Below, in pieces: positions 11,940-23,613 of a stretch of DNA of 64,000 bases (position 1 is the stretch's first letter; the number at the start of each line of letters is the position of its first letter). The notes below the pieces were generated by a model, which saw only the letters and a program-made list of their open reading frames with translations, did not search any database and was not told the DNA's origin. The DNA is taken from contig CM043942.1 of the NCBI GenBank assembly GCA_014529385.2, forward strand, positions 36,944,969 through 37,008,968, given 5' to 3'. Position numbers and translations under genes: made by a program. The stretch comes from Adiantum capillus-veneris. Taxonomy: Eukaryota; Streptophyta; Polypodiopsida; Polypodiales; Pteridaceae.

Positions 11940-13028
11940 GCATGCGCACCCACATCTATATACATACACACATACGTCCGCTCACACACCCATACGTATA
12001 CACACACACACACACGCATATACGCACCACAAATACACAAAAAATCAAAGGATTTCACGACTACGACGACAACGAAAAAGAAAGAGGACCCAAATCACGC
12101 GCCGCCAACAACAAAAAGGAGAAATGCGCCGAAGGCATGCCCCGGTCGACCCCAAAAAGAAGAACGCGTTACACCGACGCACCGGTAACACACCATTCGC
12201 CGGCATTACGCAACCACGATGCCATTTATAGGTTATGTTCATCATTTCTTCAGTTTTCACCCAAGCCATTGTAAAATTCCCACTTTGTAAATTCCCTTTC
12301 TCTAGGTGATGGTTACAAAGGCCCACCTAGAGATTTTCATCTTTTAATAACCCCCCAAAACAAAGCAAGGGTCAACCACACTGGGCCCACCACTTGCTTT
12401 GTCTCCCCGATTAGCTTACCCTAATCACACCGGGATTACTATAATCCAAGCAGCGAATACCTATAAATTGGCACTGAGAGGTCACTATCGCGGGGGGGGG
12501 GGGGCAGCTCATGAGAGGTTAGCACTTGGTAGAGTATAGTGGGAAGAGTGGACACTATTGGCATCACGGGAAGGGGGCTTGTGTGTTGGTTTGCCTTGGG
12601 AATTGCACCATGTGAAGGGAGCCACGTCCACCTCTCGACTTCAATGGTCGATGCACACACATTACACGCTCTTGGTAGCAAGCTTCAAAATCATTGAGTC
12701 GTTTTAGAGAACGTACTAAGTAGTTTTCACCATTCTCTCTCCCTACTTCTCTATCATCATGGTGTGCCGTCTCGCCGGAAGGAAGGTCGTTGTAAATATT
12801 GCAGAAATAATTCTCTCTCACACCCTCGAGGGTTTTCTTCATTTGCAAATCTGTGTGTGTGTGTGTGTAGGTTTGCGGTGTTCATATCATCGTGGTCTGC
12901 GTCCTAGCCCCCGTTAAAAGCTAGGTGGTGCCTCGTGTTCGCTTTATTGTGGACAGGCTCGAGATGCGCCATTCGACCCCCGACGTTTTAGAGGCCGTCG
13001 GGGTTCGGGGTTCGCTTTGCTCCCGTCA
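10318..13028 (+). repeat. 3' LTR of Tat-like gypsy element
   Basis: 2711 bp, paired with 1498-3709. It is longer than the 5' copy because of three copies of a roughly 50-bp unit (GGGCCTGAGAAGGCACA followed by CT repeats; starts at 11531, 11582 and 11631) where the 5' LTR has one. There are further CT and CA expansions and extra (CA) blocks around 11898-12017. TATAAATT recurs at 12462-12469. The LTR ends TCCCGTCA, followed by ATGG. Confidence 0.85.
11687..11769. repeat. (CA)n microsatellite, about 83 nt
   Basis: Pure CA run in the 3' LTR, directly after a CT run (11660-11683). It is the equivalent of the run at 2505-2586. Confidence 0.95.
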
Positions 13029-15830
13029 ATGGAAGTAGGGGGCCCAATAAGTCATATTTTGATAAATCTATATTAGACATGCCTCAAATGCCAGGCTATT
13101 TTTTGCACTTTTTGCACCTCACCTTTATTGCACATATTTGTCTACATATATTTACACACATTGAATACATCTCACCATCACTAAAAGTTATATTCTATGA
13201 ACAGAGGCCAAAACACACACAAAGACAAAATACATTGACCCAAATTAATCATAACGAGGTGATAATGCATGGGAGGACATGAAATACCACCAAGTTTTGA
13301 TTCCCAAACTCTGGAAGAAAAAATTCAAAAGTTGGCAAAGTTAGATAATAGAAGCGCTTATTTAAAGGTACCATTTTGGAGGATGTTTTCATCAAAACTA
13401 GACATGGAAAGCATGTATACATGGTTATATACCCCTATGCCAAGTTTCATCCAAAATGGTCATGCCTATTTAAAGAATTGCCAAACTTTGAATTATATGG
13501 TTTCCCTTCTATGTGGATGGTCACACGGGTGAGCAAAGACCAATTTGAGGCTCAATATGTGACCATGTACCACAAGATCTTCAAGGATGCAGACAGACAC
13601 ATGCTACCAAGAGAGGCCGTAGATTTGTCCAAGGCACCCACAATAAAGCCCTTAATGGAGAAGGTGAGCTTGAGGGAGTTTTTAGAGCTACCATCTTGCG
13701 GTGTGGATTTCAAAAGAGCTTATGAGTATCATACATCAAAGAAGAAGTGCTACTATCTCTGACCTAACCTACACAGTGATAGAGCTAAATCTCTCAAAAG
13801 ACTTAGTGGAAAAAGTAATCCAAAGAATGAGACATAGAGACTTGGAAACTACGAAAACCTTTAGGATACCATTAACATCTTTTTTTGAACTCAAAGCAAC
13901 AACAACTAGAGAATTCCCTAAGGTTGTATCATCAACATTTCACTACAGGCAAGAATCCACCTAAGTATGCATGCCCAAGTCATGCAGTGGCATCCACCTT
14001 TGTACAATCATACAAGAAAGCAGGAAATCTACTAGTAAACCGAATCCAATAAACACTTACAAAGTTGAACAAGCCTAGCTTCATCACCTAATTGGGACGG
14101 TTGACATACCATGCTATGGGGAAAGTAGAGCACCTACCACCTACACCAAGACAGAATGATTGACTAGTCTAGAGAGAAGAGGACAAAGAAGAAGAACCAC
14201 CACCTCTGCCAAGGGCACCTCCCATCTCTACTAGACTTAGAAAGAGACTAGTGAGGGTCCACCAATTGTTGGAAGATTGAGAAGATGCAATAGCTGCAAC
14301 TCAACATGAGGAAGCTACTATGGACTTAGATCAAGAATGTATAGCTGAGGCACACAAAATCCTTCTCACAATGAATAAGAAAATAGTAAAGTTGCCAAAT
14401 GCAAGAAAAAGGTGGAGGAGCAAGGTAGAGGCCCAGTGCCACCGTCCCGCTAAAAGTAGAAAAGCCATCACCCAAAGAGCTGCTCACTTGGAAAGAAAGA
14501 GAGAGACATTCGATCTTGAAAGGGTTTTGAGGGGTGATTTCAAAGAATTTTTTCAACCACACCCTAAGAAACTTCACACAAAGAATCCTATGTTCTGCCA
14601 ATAAGATGACATATAAGCACAACTAGCATTTCTTTATATAGAAGAAGAAAGAGCACGACTCAAGGGGACAACAAGGATACAGAGGAACTCCTTGCAAAGG
14701 TAGAGAAAATTAGCAAAGACCAAGCAAGAACTAGAAAGGCCATTCCTAATGTGCAGTCAATGGAAGAGGCTACTATTACACCAACTGCAAAACCACCTGA
14801 AGTAGAAACCAAAGAGACATCAAAATATGCAGTGCAATATGTTTTGTTATCACCTATCCATGAAGAGGATCCAAAAGTACAAGGAGGGTGATCTACAAGA
14901 AGACACAAACAAAGACCAAGAGCACAACAAAGAAGAAGGTAACCAAGGAGAAGGTAACTTTGGTGGACAATAGGAGGTTGACACCTCAAATATGGCCTCT
15001 CTAGAGGACATTCAAGAGTACACTGACTATGTCCATAATATCATAGACAAGATGAAGACAGAAGTGCACTCTAGATAAGGAAAAATTCAAACTTTGCAAA
15101 ATATGCTCAAGCTCAATATTGTACAACTTGAAATACATGAGAAGTCCCAAAAAGAAACCAAAAACTTACAAGAGTTGAACCATATGGAACTTCAAGAAAT
15201 CATTCACTTGGCTATGGTCTTGGAACACCTCTCTACAGTGAGTGAACAACAGGAAAAAATATAAAAAGTAGTGACAACTACCCTTCACAACACAAGTGCA
15301 CATGCCCAAAGGTTGCAAGTACAACTACAGTGTGACAAAGAATAATGAGCAATTCCAACTCATCAACCAACTATGTACCAACCCCTTGGTATTGACATTA
15401 CAAGGTATCATACTTTGGAGAAGAATAATAAGGATCTAGAGATGGAATTAAAGCCAAAGTAGATGCAATGAAGAAAAATCTCATTTAGCTTCATGCAAAA
15501 AGAGGAAGCCTAGTTGCAAGAAATAGAGAAATTAAAGTCAGATTCAAAGAAATCTCAGGATCCCATTGAAGGTAAACAATTGGAGACAAATAAAGAGCCA
15601 ATAGAGAAGCCTATGAGAGACTCTAAAGCCTGGCGATTTTTGCAATGCCTAGAAGAGCCTAGTGGTGGATCATCATCATCAATGCTAGAGATAGCTCTTG
15701 TAGAGTTCAAGGATGGCCTTTCTAAGATCCTAGAAAGCTTGAGCATCAAGGAAAAAAAAGCACTCAAAGAAAATATCATCGAAGAAACAGAACAAGTAGG
15801 ATTTCTCTAAATCAATCCTTACAAGTCAAA
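13029..15830 (+). other. Unclassified broken ORFs, plus strand
   Basis: Right flank of the Tat-like element. Open stretches at 13269-13532, 13376-13762, 13701-13964, 14320-14604 and 15514-15810 form a patchy coding-like signal on one strand. The first part has a compact, aromatic-rich segment (Y-P-Y-A-K-F-H-P-K-W near 13440-13470). The rest is rich in Lys, Glu and Gln and looks like coiled coil. Nothing matches gag, RT or integrase motifs. It may be the distal part of the old gypsy element seen at 1-1497, or a gene remnant. Function unknown. Confidence 0.35.
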
Positions 15831-15837
15831 TATTTTG

Positions 15838-16677
15838 GGGGTCGATTTGTTTTTTAATTGACACCTTTACCAATAGGCTCAAGAGGATAAAGTCAAAATA
15901 TGAATTTATCATCATCACAAATGTTCTCCAGTGTACGAGCTACAATCTCCTGGACATACATCCTCCCTTTCTAAAGAAAGGCAATTCCAACAAATTTCTC
16001 TAAGTACTCATGCTTAGTTGCTCTGATAGTTTTTCACGTGCCTTTGTTTTCAAGCTGGAACTAAAGCCAATTTCCACTAAGCTTGAGGGTAGAAGTTTCT
16101 TTCCTCGGGACACACGTCGCGAGGGGTGGGATGCCGGGGGGGGGTCAACAAAACAAAAGAGGTAGTCAATCATGTGATCTATAGCATCGGAGCCAAGAAG
16201 CATACATGGAAAGCATAGTTAGTTTTTAGAGCATACCATGTATGCCCAGCTTGAGCATGAAGTCCACACAGGATTTGACGAGGGACGACCATAGCTGTAG
16301 ATTTGGGTCTTGTCTATCCAAGTGTGAATGGTCAAGCTAGGCTTATATAAGCATGAGACTCCTATGGTTGGGTGGACAATTCTAAGCAGTGATCCTATCC
16401 AAAGAACTCACAAGTGATCTCTTTCATATGTTTTCTAACTAGAGGCGTACGATGCTTATGATTGGGATTAGAGCATGCAAAATCCTTATGAGTAAGTATT
16501 CATTCACACACATGCCTGAGTCATGAAAGAGAGTGTCTTATACATACTTATATACATATATGGAGACAAGCACTAGGCAAAAGTATTTTTGCTCTACAGA
16601 CAGGACAAAAGAGGGTGCAAACCCTAGTAAAGGTCATGTATTGACATGCACTTATAAAGAAACAAAGTGCATGCCAA
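15838..16677. other. Non-coding flank of the minus-strand gypsy element
   Basis: No gene is seen. The part at about 16160-16460 resembles 39330-39540 (shared CAAGTGTGAA, AGGCTTA, and CTCCTATGGTTGGGTGGACA). The part at 16556-16677 resembles 37765-37893. Both repeats lie on opposite sides of the gypsy element at 16678-37766, so this is likely LTR or other repeat sequence of an older element into which that gypsy went. Confidence 0.5.
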
Positions 16678-18228
16678 TGTAACATTTAACGCACTAATAA
16701 CTTGTGTGTAGCGGAAATTGATAACATAGTGAGAATTTCATTAAGAACAAGTTTCTAAAGAGCATCGAGAGAGTACTTAATTTAAGAAAGCAACATAGAA
16801 ATTTACACCTAGCTAATTTGGCATTGACAATACTTGAAAAGAGAGAGAAATAGAACTATTGACAACAGTTGAGGACCGGATTTACATGGAGCCGGTCCCC
16901 CCTCCATAAAGGCTTTGTATTATAGCTTCTCCCATCAAAGGAGGCTTTTTTACAATACAATTCTTGTGTTCCTTGATATAACTCATTGGTGCAATGAAGA
17001 TGGAAGCTTCATGAACCAAATTATGCTTGAAGAACACACCTAGTGTCCCTAGCCTCAGTCCCAAGACCTCACACACCTTCAAAAATGGTGAGAGCTAGCA
17101 GGGAATGAGGAAAGATTGAAAGGAAGAAGCGTGCGAAGAAGGTGTATCTTATAAGAAAGAAGTATTTTCCTCACATAATCACTCTAGACTAGATTAGCTT
17201 AGTAATTAACATGGTAGAGGAGATGAGCATGCCATTGAAGCTTGGCTCTTGGTTGGATTTACATTCCATAGCCAAGAGTTGTTGGTGTAGGCCTCTACTT
17301 TTCAATGCTTGGAGAAGGAGATGAAGTTCTTCTTCCACACATGATTTGTGTGTGTTTGTGTGTAGCATTGTGTTAGAGTAAAATGCAGCCCTCTCTCTCA
17401 TGTTGGACGACCCCTCTTGCTAATTGCTCGTGATGGTCTCCCATTGGCTCCTATAAAGCTTAGCCAATCACAAATTAGAAGCATAGTTGATAGACTTTTG
17501 ACAAGTGTCTCCCTTTCCCTTTTTGTGAGAGCTTTAGGAAATTAAATAATTCAATTAAACTCTCATTGGACCTTTTAGTCTTTTGGCCAATAAGAATCAG
17601 GCAAGCCATTGGGCTGCTGAATGCTCATTGGACCCCGTGGTGGCAGACTACCCAATAGTCTTCTAGGGAGATTAATTTCTATTAGTTATTTTATCAAGCA
17701 TTTTGAATTTGATTAGACTAATTTTACTCTAGCCTAATTCTCATTGGTCCACCTCTATGGCCATCCAATAGGATTTGAGGGGAGCGTGGGGGAAATTGGC
17801 CTAGGAGTCTGACATGTGTCCAGTATTCCCTTTGTGTAAAGGGGAAGCCTTGGAGTGTGTATGTGTGTGTGTTTCTCTCTCATCCCCTACAATTAGGGCT
17901 CACCCCCTCCTTCTTTGGGATGTGTGAAGACTTTTAAGTCTTCCCATGATCATCCAATATTTCTCCTATTTTGGCCTTTGGACAATAAAATTAAAATTAG
18001 AAACTTTAGCCTATGGAAGTCTTAATGGGGTTGAACCTTAGGTCTTTTAAGCCCCATTGAAGCACATTGCTCTTTTTCCCTATTTTTCCTCCTTTGGATC
18101 CTTGACGAGACCGGTCTGACAGCCTTACCAATATTGTAGCTTTTACTCCCCTGGTACTTCCCCATCTTAAATGATCAGTTTAACAAGAGAAAATCATTTG
18201 GGAGAATTAGATATTAGTTTTTATGACA
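16678..18228 (-). repeat. 3' LTR of minus-strand gypsy element
   Basis: 1551 bp. Starts TGTAACATTTAACGCA and ends TTTTTATGACA on the plus strand. It matches 30763-37766 once the copia insertion is ignored (about 1529 bp). It contains a short GT run (about 17856-17872) at the site where related LTRs carry long CA runs. Confidence 0.85.
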
Positions 18229-18242
18229 TTACCTCTCTCTTG
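18229..18242 (-). other. Polypurine tract of minus-strand gypsy
   Basis: On the minus strand this reads CAAGAGAGAGGTAA, immediately before the 3' LTR. The identical tract occurs at 49605-49618 in the plus-strand relative. Confidence 0.7.
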
Positions 18243-19150
18243 AAATCATAGTCATCCTCGACTATGAGGTAGAGAAGATAAAGCCTAGTCCTTAGTCCAT
18301 TTGCTAGCGTGTAGAGGATCCCTATTTTACCCCCTAGGGATTCACTATTGGTAAGGGGGGATGTCACCTGCGTGCATCAAAATTAGAGAAACCCTCCTAT
18401 GTACGGTATCTTACATGCTAACCTACCCCACTATATATGCACAAGATATGGACGTTCTCGCAATGAGCTATCCCCCCTCATACGGAATGTAATGACCCAC
18501 TATTTTATGTATACTAGTAACATAACAATTTTAGAAACACATGCTTTTGCAAAAATACATGTTAAACTGCAAATGAACAGAAGTGTACATTGTAGTGTGT
18601 TTTCATTTGCAATAGATGTTAAGAAAAAAAGCCATGAAAAGCAACAAATATAATGAATACTAAATTGAAATAAACCAATCGTTTCAATGTAATTTGTCAA
18701 AAAAGGAATAACATTTGCCTTGTAAACTGTTACAAATCTCAATCTCAAAACATATGATACTAGCCACCTACTTAGTAAGCATCCCACATGGGATTTAAGA
18801 CACACATATGAAATGGATTGTTCTCTAAATAACAAATAATGCATACTCTTAAACAACCATGAAAAACTTCACTCGTCCAATCAAAACACATTACAAAACA
18901 ACTCATTAAAAGATTAATCTTTTTCAACAAAAACAATTATATGTGATATGAATGCACGTCTATGCTTAAGCAAAATGCACTTTAAAAAAGCACCATCTGT
19001 ATTTAATTTTGAGTTTGTACATAAAATATAAATCTTAAAAATTTCGCTAGAGCCTCCTTTGTACGGAGACCTCTTTCTATAAAAAAACAGTACACCCTTT
19101 TCTTAGGCTCCCACATAGGATTTTCATCACATAATTTCTTTTCCAAAAAA

Positions 19151-19320
19151 ACTGTCCACCTCATCTTGGGCTCCCACGTGGGATTTAAGGATTATCTTAC
19201 ACATTAAAATCAAACACGGTCCACCTCATCTTGGGCTCCCACGTGGGATTTAAGGATTATCTTACACTGTCCACCTTATCTTGGGCTCCCACGTGGGATT
19301 TAAGGATTATCTTACACATT
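19151..19320. repeat. Three direct copies of a 50-65 bp unit
   Basis: The block around TTGGGCTCCCACGTGGGATT, followed by TAAGGATTATCTTACAC, occurs three times (near 19151, 19217 and 19266). Diverged versions lie earlier (near 18783 and 19107). The core CCCACGTGGG is palindromic. Repeated subterminal motifs of this kind are often transposase-binding sites in plant DNA transposons; that role is inferred. Confidence 0.6.
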
Positions 19321-19322
19321 AA

Positions 19323-20317
19323 AATGGATAGCTCAAGAGACCCGGTCAAGCCATATGCATAGGTAGAAGAACTGAAGGTAAAAATCGATAGCTCAAGATG
19401 GCACACCCGATCAAGCCATATGACCATGTGACAAATTGAGACTATAGAATTTGTAACTACATGGAAAAAAATTAACAGTCTTAAACACTTTAACGCTTTT
19501 TATCGTAAAAAGAAGCACACCTACACATTTTGTAAGAATGGATAGCTCAAGAGACCCAGTCAAGCCATATGCATAGGTAGAAGAACTGAAGGTAAAAATC
19601 GATAGCTCAAGATGGCACACCCGATCAAGCCATATGACCGTGTGACAAATTGAGACTATAGAATTTGTAACTACATGGAAAAAAATTAACAGTCTTAAAC
19701 ACTTTAACGCTTTTTATCGTAAAAAGAAGCACACCTACACATTTTGTAAGAATGGATAGCTCAAGAGACCCAGTCAAGCCATATGCATAGGTAGAAGCAC
19801 TGAAGGTAAAAATCGATAGCTCAAGATGGCACACCCGGTCAAGCCATATGACCATGTGACAAATTGAGACTATAGAATTTGTAACTACATGGAAAAAAAA
19901 CTAACAGTCTTAAAAACTTTAATGCTTTTTATCGTAAAAAGAGGCACAACTACACATTTGGTAAGAATGGATAGCTCAAGAGACCCGGTCAAGCCATATG
20001 CATAGGTAAAAGAACTGAAGGTAAAAATCGATAGCTCAAGATGGCACACCCGGTCAAGCCATATGACCATGTGACAAATTGAGACTATAGAATTTGTAAC
20101 TACATGGAAAAAAAACTAATAGTCTTAAAAACTTTAACGCTTTTTATCGTAAAAAGAGGCACAACTACACATTTGGTAAGAATGGATAGCTCAAGAGAAC
20201 CGATCAAGCCATATGCATAGGTAGAAGAACTGAAGGTAAAAATCGATAGCTCAAGATGGCACACCCGGTCAAGCCATATGACCATGTGAAAAATTGAGAC
20301 TATAGAAATTGTAACCT
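19323..20317. repeat. 214-215 bp tandem repeat array, 4.6 copies
   Basis: Units start with AATGGATAGCTCAAGAGA at 19323, 19537, 19751, 19966 and 20181; the last is cut at about 20317. Each unit holds two related halves, both with GATAGCTCAAGA and TCAAGCCATATG. The units differ at only a few positions. The similar minus-strand open frames (60-79 codons) follow from repetition; the unit length is not a multiple of three, so a repeat protein is unlikely. Confidence 0.9.
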
Positions 20318-20366
20318 GAGGAGAGCTAAACATGCTCATATGATTATCTTAACCATTATATTGTAC

Positions 20367-20519
20367 CTGACCTATGTCCCCTTTCCTAAAACCAGTTATA
20401 TAATAGTTCTTTGCCTCACCTTTGCAACACACCTTCCAAGCAAAACTAGCATGCGAATCGAACTCTAGAATTCTCATAAACAAATCATACTGGCTAACCA
20501 CAGCATCGAAGCACCTAGA
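20367..20519 (-). pseudogene. Captured exon, 51 codons, unknown gene
   Basis: On the minus strand a fully open 153-nt segment lies between CTTCACAG (splice acceptor) and CAG|GTACAAT (donor). It is therefore a symmetric, in-phase exon. The residues start S-R-C-F-D-A-V-V-S-Q-Y-D and end G-F-R-K-G-D-I-G-Q. I do not recognise the protein family. Its setting among other exon-like pieces in the DNA insertion suggests it was captured from a host gene. Confidence 0.45.
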
Positions 20520-20751
20520 CTGTGAAGGCGCTTTGTTTGTTATAAAAAAAAAACGTTCGTCCTGTGCCATCCCTACCCGGCTCTCTGAGCCTGCCGCGCC
20601 TAGCCTCACTACTCGCCCTATGCTCCATGGTGACGTATTCTCCTCCCCGACACCTACGGTCAGTCTCCACCTTTGCTTTCATTCTCTTTTGCTTAACACC
20701 ACCAGGGCATCTCCAAGGACCTGCGTACTCACCTGGGAGAGCATTTTCGAA

Positions 20752-20815
20752 GATTCTGGAGATTTTTTGATTATCTTGCAACTAGTACCACCTAATTGAT
20801 ATGTATTCCTAATGG
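20752..20815 (-). pseudogene. Possible captured exon end
   Basis: Minus-strand sequence ends AATGCTCTCCCAG|GTGAGTAC, a strong splice-donor match. The segment upstream is short and open in more than one frame. The gene is unknown; it is listed because the donor lies in the same orientation as the other exon-like pieces. Confidence 0.3.
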
Positions 20816-21404
20816 CTTCAAAAAAATAAAAACCATTGATTTGTTTAGAGATTCCAATTTCAGATAAGGGGTGGCAAGCGCATACATCTTCATGCATCAT
20901 GCTGCCATCCTCATCCGTTTCGAGTGCCGGCCCGTCCTCATCCTAATGAGCTTAGTCTGGCATTTTTATGCGGTGCAAATAGCAGTCATGCATCTTGGCC
21001 CATCCTAGATTTCTATGGCCACCACAAGCACGACCACAAGTCATGCATTCGCTTGCAAGGTGATGGCCTCCCATTGTGAGCGTCAGCACAAACTCCTCCT
21101 CACATCGTCATCATCCTTGCCGAAGAAGTCTGAAAAGAGGAAGCTTTGCCACTACAGAAGCTTGCATCATAGTGTATAAACAAACATCTCAAGCATAGAA
21201 ACAATATACAGTTTATAGATCAACATTAATCGAAGAAAGAGTTTGTGGCAAAGCCTTGCTAACTTGAAACAAATTTGGAATCCAGCCCTGGTTGGCAGTG
21301 GTGAGCGTAGATCTAAAGCCAATGTCTACCAAGTGAGGGGGATACTAGGAAACTAGAGAAGTTAGAATAGCATCAGTGAAAATTTCACTTAAAGAAACCT
21401 GACA

Positions 21405-21476
21405 ACCTTCACTGAGGACAGATCTGAACATTGTTTTCAAACCTTCACTGAGGACAGATCTGAACATTGTTTTCAA
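21405..21476. repeat. Perfect 36-bp tandem duplication
   Basis: ACCTTCACTGAGGACAGATC plus 16 more bases is repeated head to tail (21405-21440, 21441-21476) with no differences, so the duplication is recent. Confidence 0.9.
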
Positions 21477-21657
21477 ACAAGACGATTGCACAGGCTAGCT
21501 ACATAGTCAAATATAAACAAACTGACAACAAATTCATTATACCAGACATAAATGGAACTGTAACATCGGAGATATGGCAAAGAAGGCATGACGAAGCAAC
21601 ATTTCACTGAATAAAATAGAATAAAGAACGATAGAATGAGATCTTAAAAGCACTCAC

Positions 21658-21829
21658 CTTGAAGGCAGTCGCAATTTTTAGCCTCTTTGTGGACAACGTA
21701 ATTTCAGCCTCTCTCCAGCTGCACGTCAGCGTCGCCGATGTATGACCCCGTGGAATCAATGCCGTGCTCTATGCATACCACCTCCCAGAACTTGAAGCCG
21801 ATTTGGTTGCTGCATTGGCCCCCTTGCAA
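21658..21829 (-). pseudogene. TUB-like fragment: Captured beta-tubulin exon 1 fragment
   Basis: On the minus strand the reading is [19 protein letters not shown], then [10 protein letters not shown] and G-D-A-D-V-Q-L-E-R. This is the N-terminal part of beta-tubulin (GTP-binding G-G-Q-C-x-N-Q-I-G loop). After L-E-R-G comes a stop, and the sequence resumes at V-V-H-K-E-A-K-N-C-D-C-L-Q, which in beta-tubulin lies about 70 residues further on. So an internal deletion has joined two parts of the exon. The exon ends CAAG|GTGAGTG, a good donor at the place after C-L-Q where plant beta-tubulin genes have an intron (as I recall). It cannot make tubulin: start, middle and downstream exons are missing. 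It lies in the DNA insertion, in the same orientation as the other pieces. Confidence 0.85.
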
Positions 21830-22569
21830 AGGCTCCTCCTCAGTCAAAGTGACAACTCTGCAGAATGACAAAGGTACCGAGCACTATCTACATACCCCAT
21901 GAACAACTGTACAGATACTGTAAAAACCACTTCAAACCCTGTGATACATGTGTCGCCTCAAGCCTTTACGTGTGCTGAAATCTGAGCCTCAGTAGTTTGT
22001 AGTTGAAACATTAAATGAGGGCCAAATACAATATATAGTGTTTCAATTCCTATAACTAATATCTGCTAGATCTGTGGAAAAATGTCAAACCACAACTGTT
22101 CTTTGTTTGTGCAACCTGGTCCTAAAGCAATTATCAACCAAGGAATTTAAACATTGCCAGAACATTCATGCTAAAACATCTTTACCCATTGCTTGTAGGT
22201 GGAACTGACCAAGCCAAGACTGCACCAATTAAGGGTGGGTAGGGCTCCTCCCATCCTGTTCAACCAATAATGTCACTCCTACCCAAAATATTGAAGCAAT
22301 AAGCAGACTCGTGTGTATAAGACATCTTGCATTCACCTTCTAAAGTAGCCGAAAGAGGTGATTCCGCAACATGGACAGATATTGTTGAACTATCAGGCCA
22401 CCAAATGAATGCCCCACCAAAACAGGTGGCTTTGATATTCTAGATCGAATAAAGTGAGATGCATCGCTTGCATGAGACTACTAACTCCTCAGAAAGGAGA
22501 TCAAAAGTAGGATATTGATGTATAAGTACTGAACTCAGATATAAAAGAATTCTCGGGTTGGAAAATTAC

Positions 22570-22650
22570 CTGAAGAGTTCCCCCGACTCTTGAAGGTGGA
22601 GTATCACTCCGTCCTTGAAGTAAGGAGAAACTGTCAAAACTTCAAGTTCG
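22570..22650 (-). pseudogene. Captured exon, unknown gene (piece 2)
   Basis: Minus-strand 81-nt segment between an AG acceptor (TTCTGAAG|CGAAC) and a donor (CTTCAG|GTAATTTT). It is open in the frame E-L-E-V-L-T-V-S-P-Y-F-K-D-G, ending E-S-G-E-L-F. It begins with one leftover base, and the upstream candidate exon at 22915-23027 ends with two, so their phases fit as consecutive exons of one gene. The family is not recognised. Confidence 0.45.
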
Positions 22651-22914
22651 CTTCAGAATGAAGACCTCAACAATGCAGACGGTTTCCTCTACCAACAAAG
22701 CAAGACTCATTTTAAACCTCTAATAAGGCATGGCAAAATTTAGTGAATTTATACAAAGAACAAGACGAAGGATTCAAGCAGCCTGCAAAGAGCTCAAAGA
22801 TTTTCTAACATGCAAGGTAAGTAAACCATCTTAAAATGAAGAGTCATTCACAAGTAGGGTTGATTAAAGTAACCAAACAGCCTGAGTTAAGATAACACTG
22901 GCCCTTCGGCATAC

Positions 22915-23027
22915 CTTTTCACATGCTTCCCATCCATTGATGACTGAACAGACAGATCAGCTAGCTTGCTCACGGGTACATCTGCATAGCGGTCATCTTT
23001 CTCTCCAACTACTCGGTCGACCTTCCT
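22915..23027 (-). pseudogene. Captured exon, unknown gene (piece 1)
   Basis: Minus-strand open segment ending GTGAAAAG|GTATGCC (splice donor). The frame reads V-V-G-E-K-D-D-R-Y-A-D-V-P-V-S-K-L-A-D-L, then S-V-Q-S-S-M-D-G-K-H-V. The composition is that of an ordinary soluble protein and the frame is undamaged for about 37 codons. It is separated from piece 2 by a 264-nt intron-like stretch with matching phase. The parent gene is unknown. No frameshift is visible, in contrast to the retroelement genes around it. Confidence 0.45.
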
Positions 23028-23613
23028 TCACTACTCCACAGCGACTCCCCCTTATCACCCCTTCATGTGGCTCTGAATTTGGCCCTCCTGCTCTTCTCAT
23101 CTAACTGGCGGCCCCTGCAGCCTGTGAGCTCGCCCCTTCTTTGTGGCCCATTTCTGCATGCTTCGGGGCTTGTGCTTGATTCCATAAGAAGATGTCTATG
23201 AATAAGCTGGAAATGCCTCCTCTTAGGTTATTATTGTTCACGTAGAAGCCCACCATGGACACCATCCTCGCATACTAAGGCGCGTCAAAATAATGACAGC
23301 CTTGTTCTAAATAGTAAGCAGGATGATATCCAACCAAAAATGAGTCTCTCAGTTGTCCTTCCCAAAATCATTACTAAGCCCCAACTTGTTGAACCCAAAT
23401 CATTGGCTAAAGCGTGATCCTTTAGACAATGGGCTAAAAGGCGCGGGGCGATGCTTCAGACATTGTGGATAGCAAGAAATGAGAAGAAAAAGCATGAAAA
23501 AGGACTGTCTTTGAGCAGTAAAGTTTCTCAAGAGGCACTCAAAGAACCCAAACAACAGGCAATCCAAGACCTTGAACTGTCCTTCACAAAAGAAATGGAC
23601 AAATCGCTCTCAC

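Larger units (their letters stand above)
1498..13028 (+). mobile_element. Tat-like Ty3/gypsy LTR retrotransposon, decayed
   Basis: Complete but inactive element. LTRs lie at 1498-3709 and 10318-13028; both begin TGATGGCC and end in TCA. A primer-binding-site candidate follows the 5' LTR, and a purine-rich tract precedes the 3' LTR. The 4 bp ATGG lie directly before the 5' LTR and directly after the 3' LTR, consistent with a short target-site duplication. Order inside: extra ORF, gag, zinc knuckle, protease, RT, RNase H, a second archaeal-type RNase H, integrase. RNase H duplication plus an ORF before gag plus long LTRs are the hallmarks of the Tat/Ogre/Retand group, so that placement is favoured. 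Every coding segment has stops or frameshifts, so mobilisation would need proteins supplied in trans. Confidence 0.85.

Noticed and set aside
19323-20317. CRISPR-like array
   Set aside because: Whole units repeat without spacers, the unit is far too long, and the context is a plant genome.
19411-20339. Series of similar 60-79 codon minus-strand ORFs looking like a repeat protein
   Set aside because: Caused by the 214-215 bp tandem array; the unit is not a multiple of three and the frames end in each unit.
20515-20781. 88-codon minus-strand ORF as a gene
   Set aside because: It runs across a good splice donor and shows no recognisable domain; more likely exon end plus intron.
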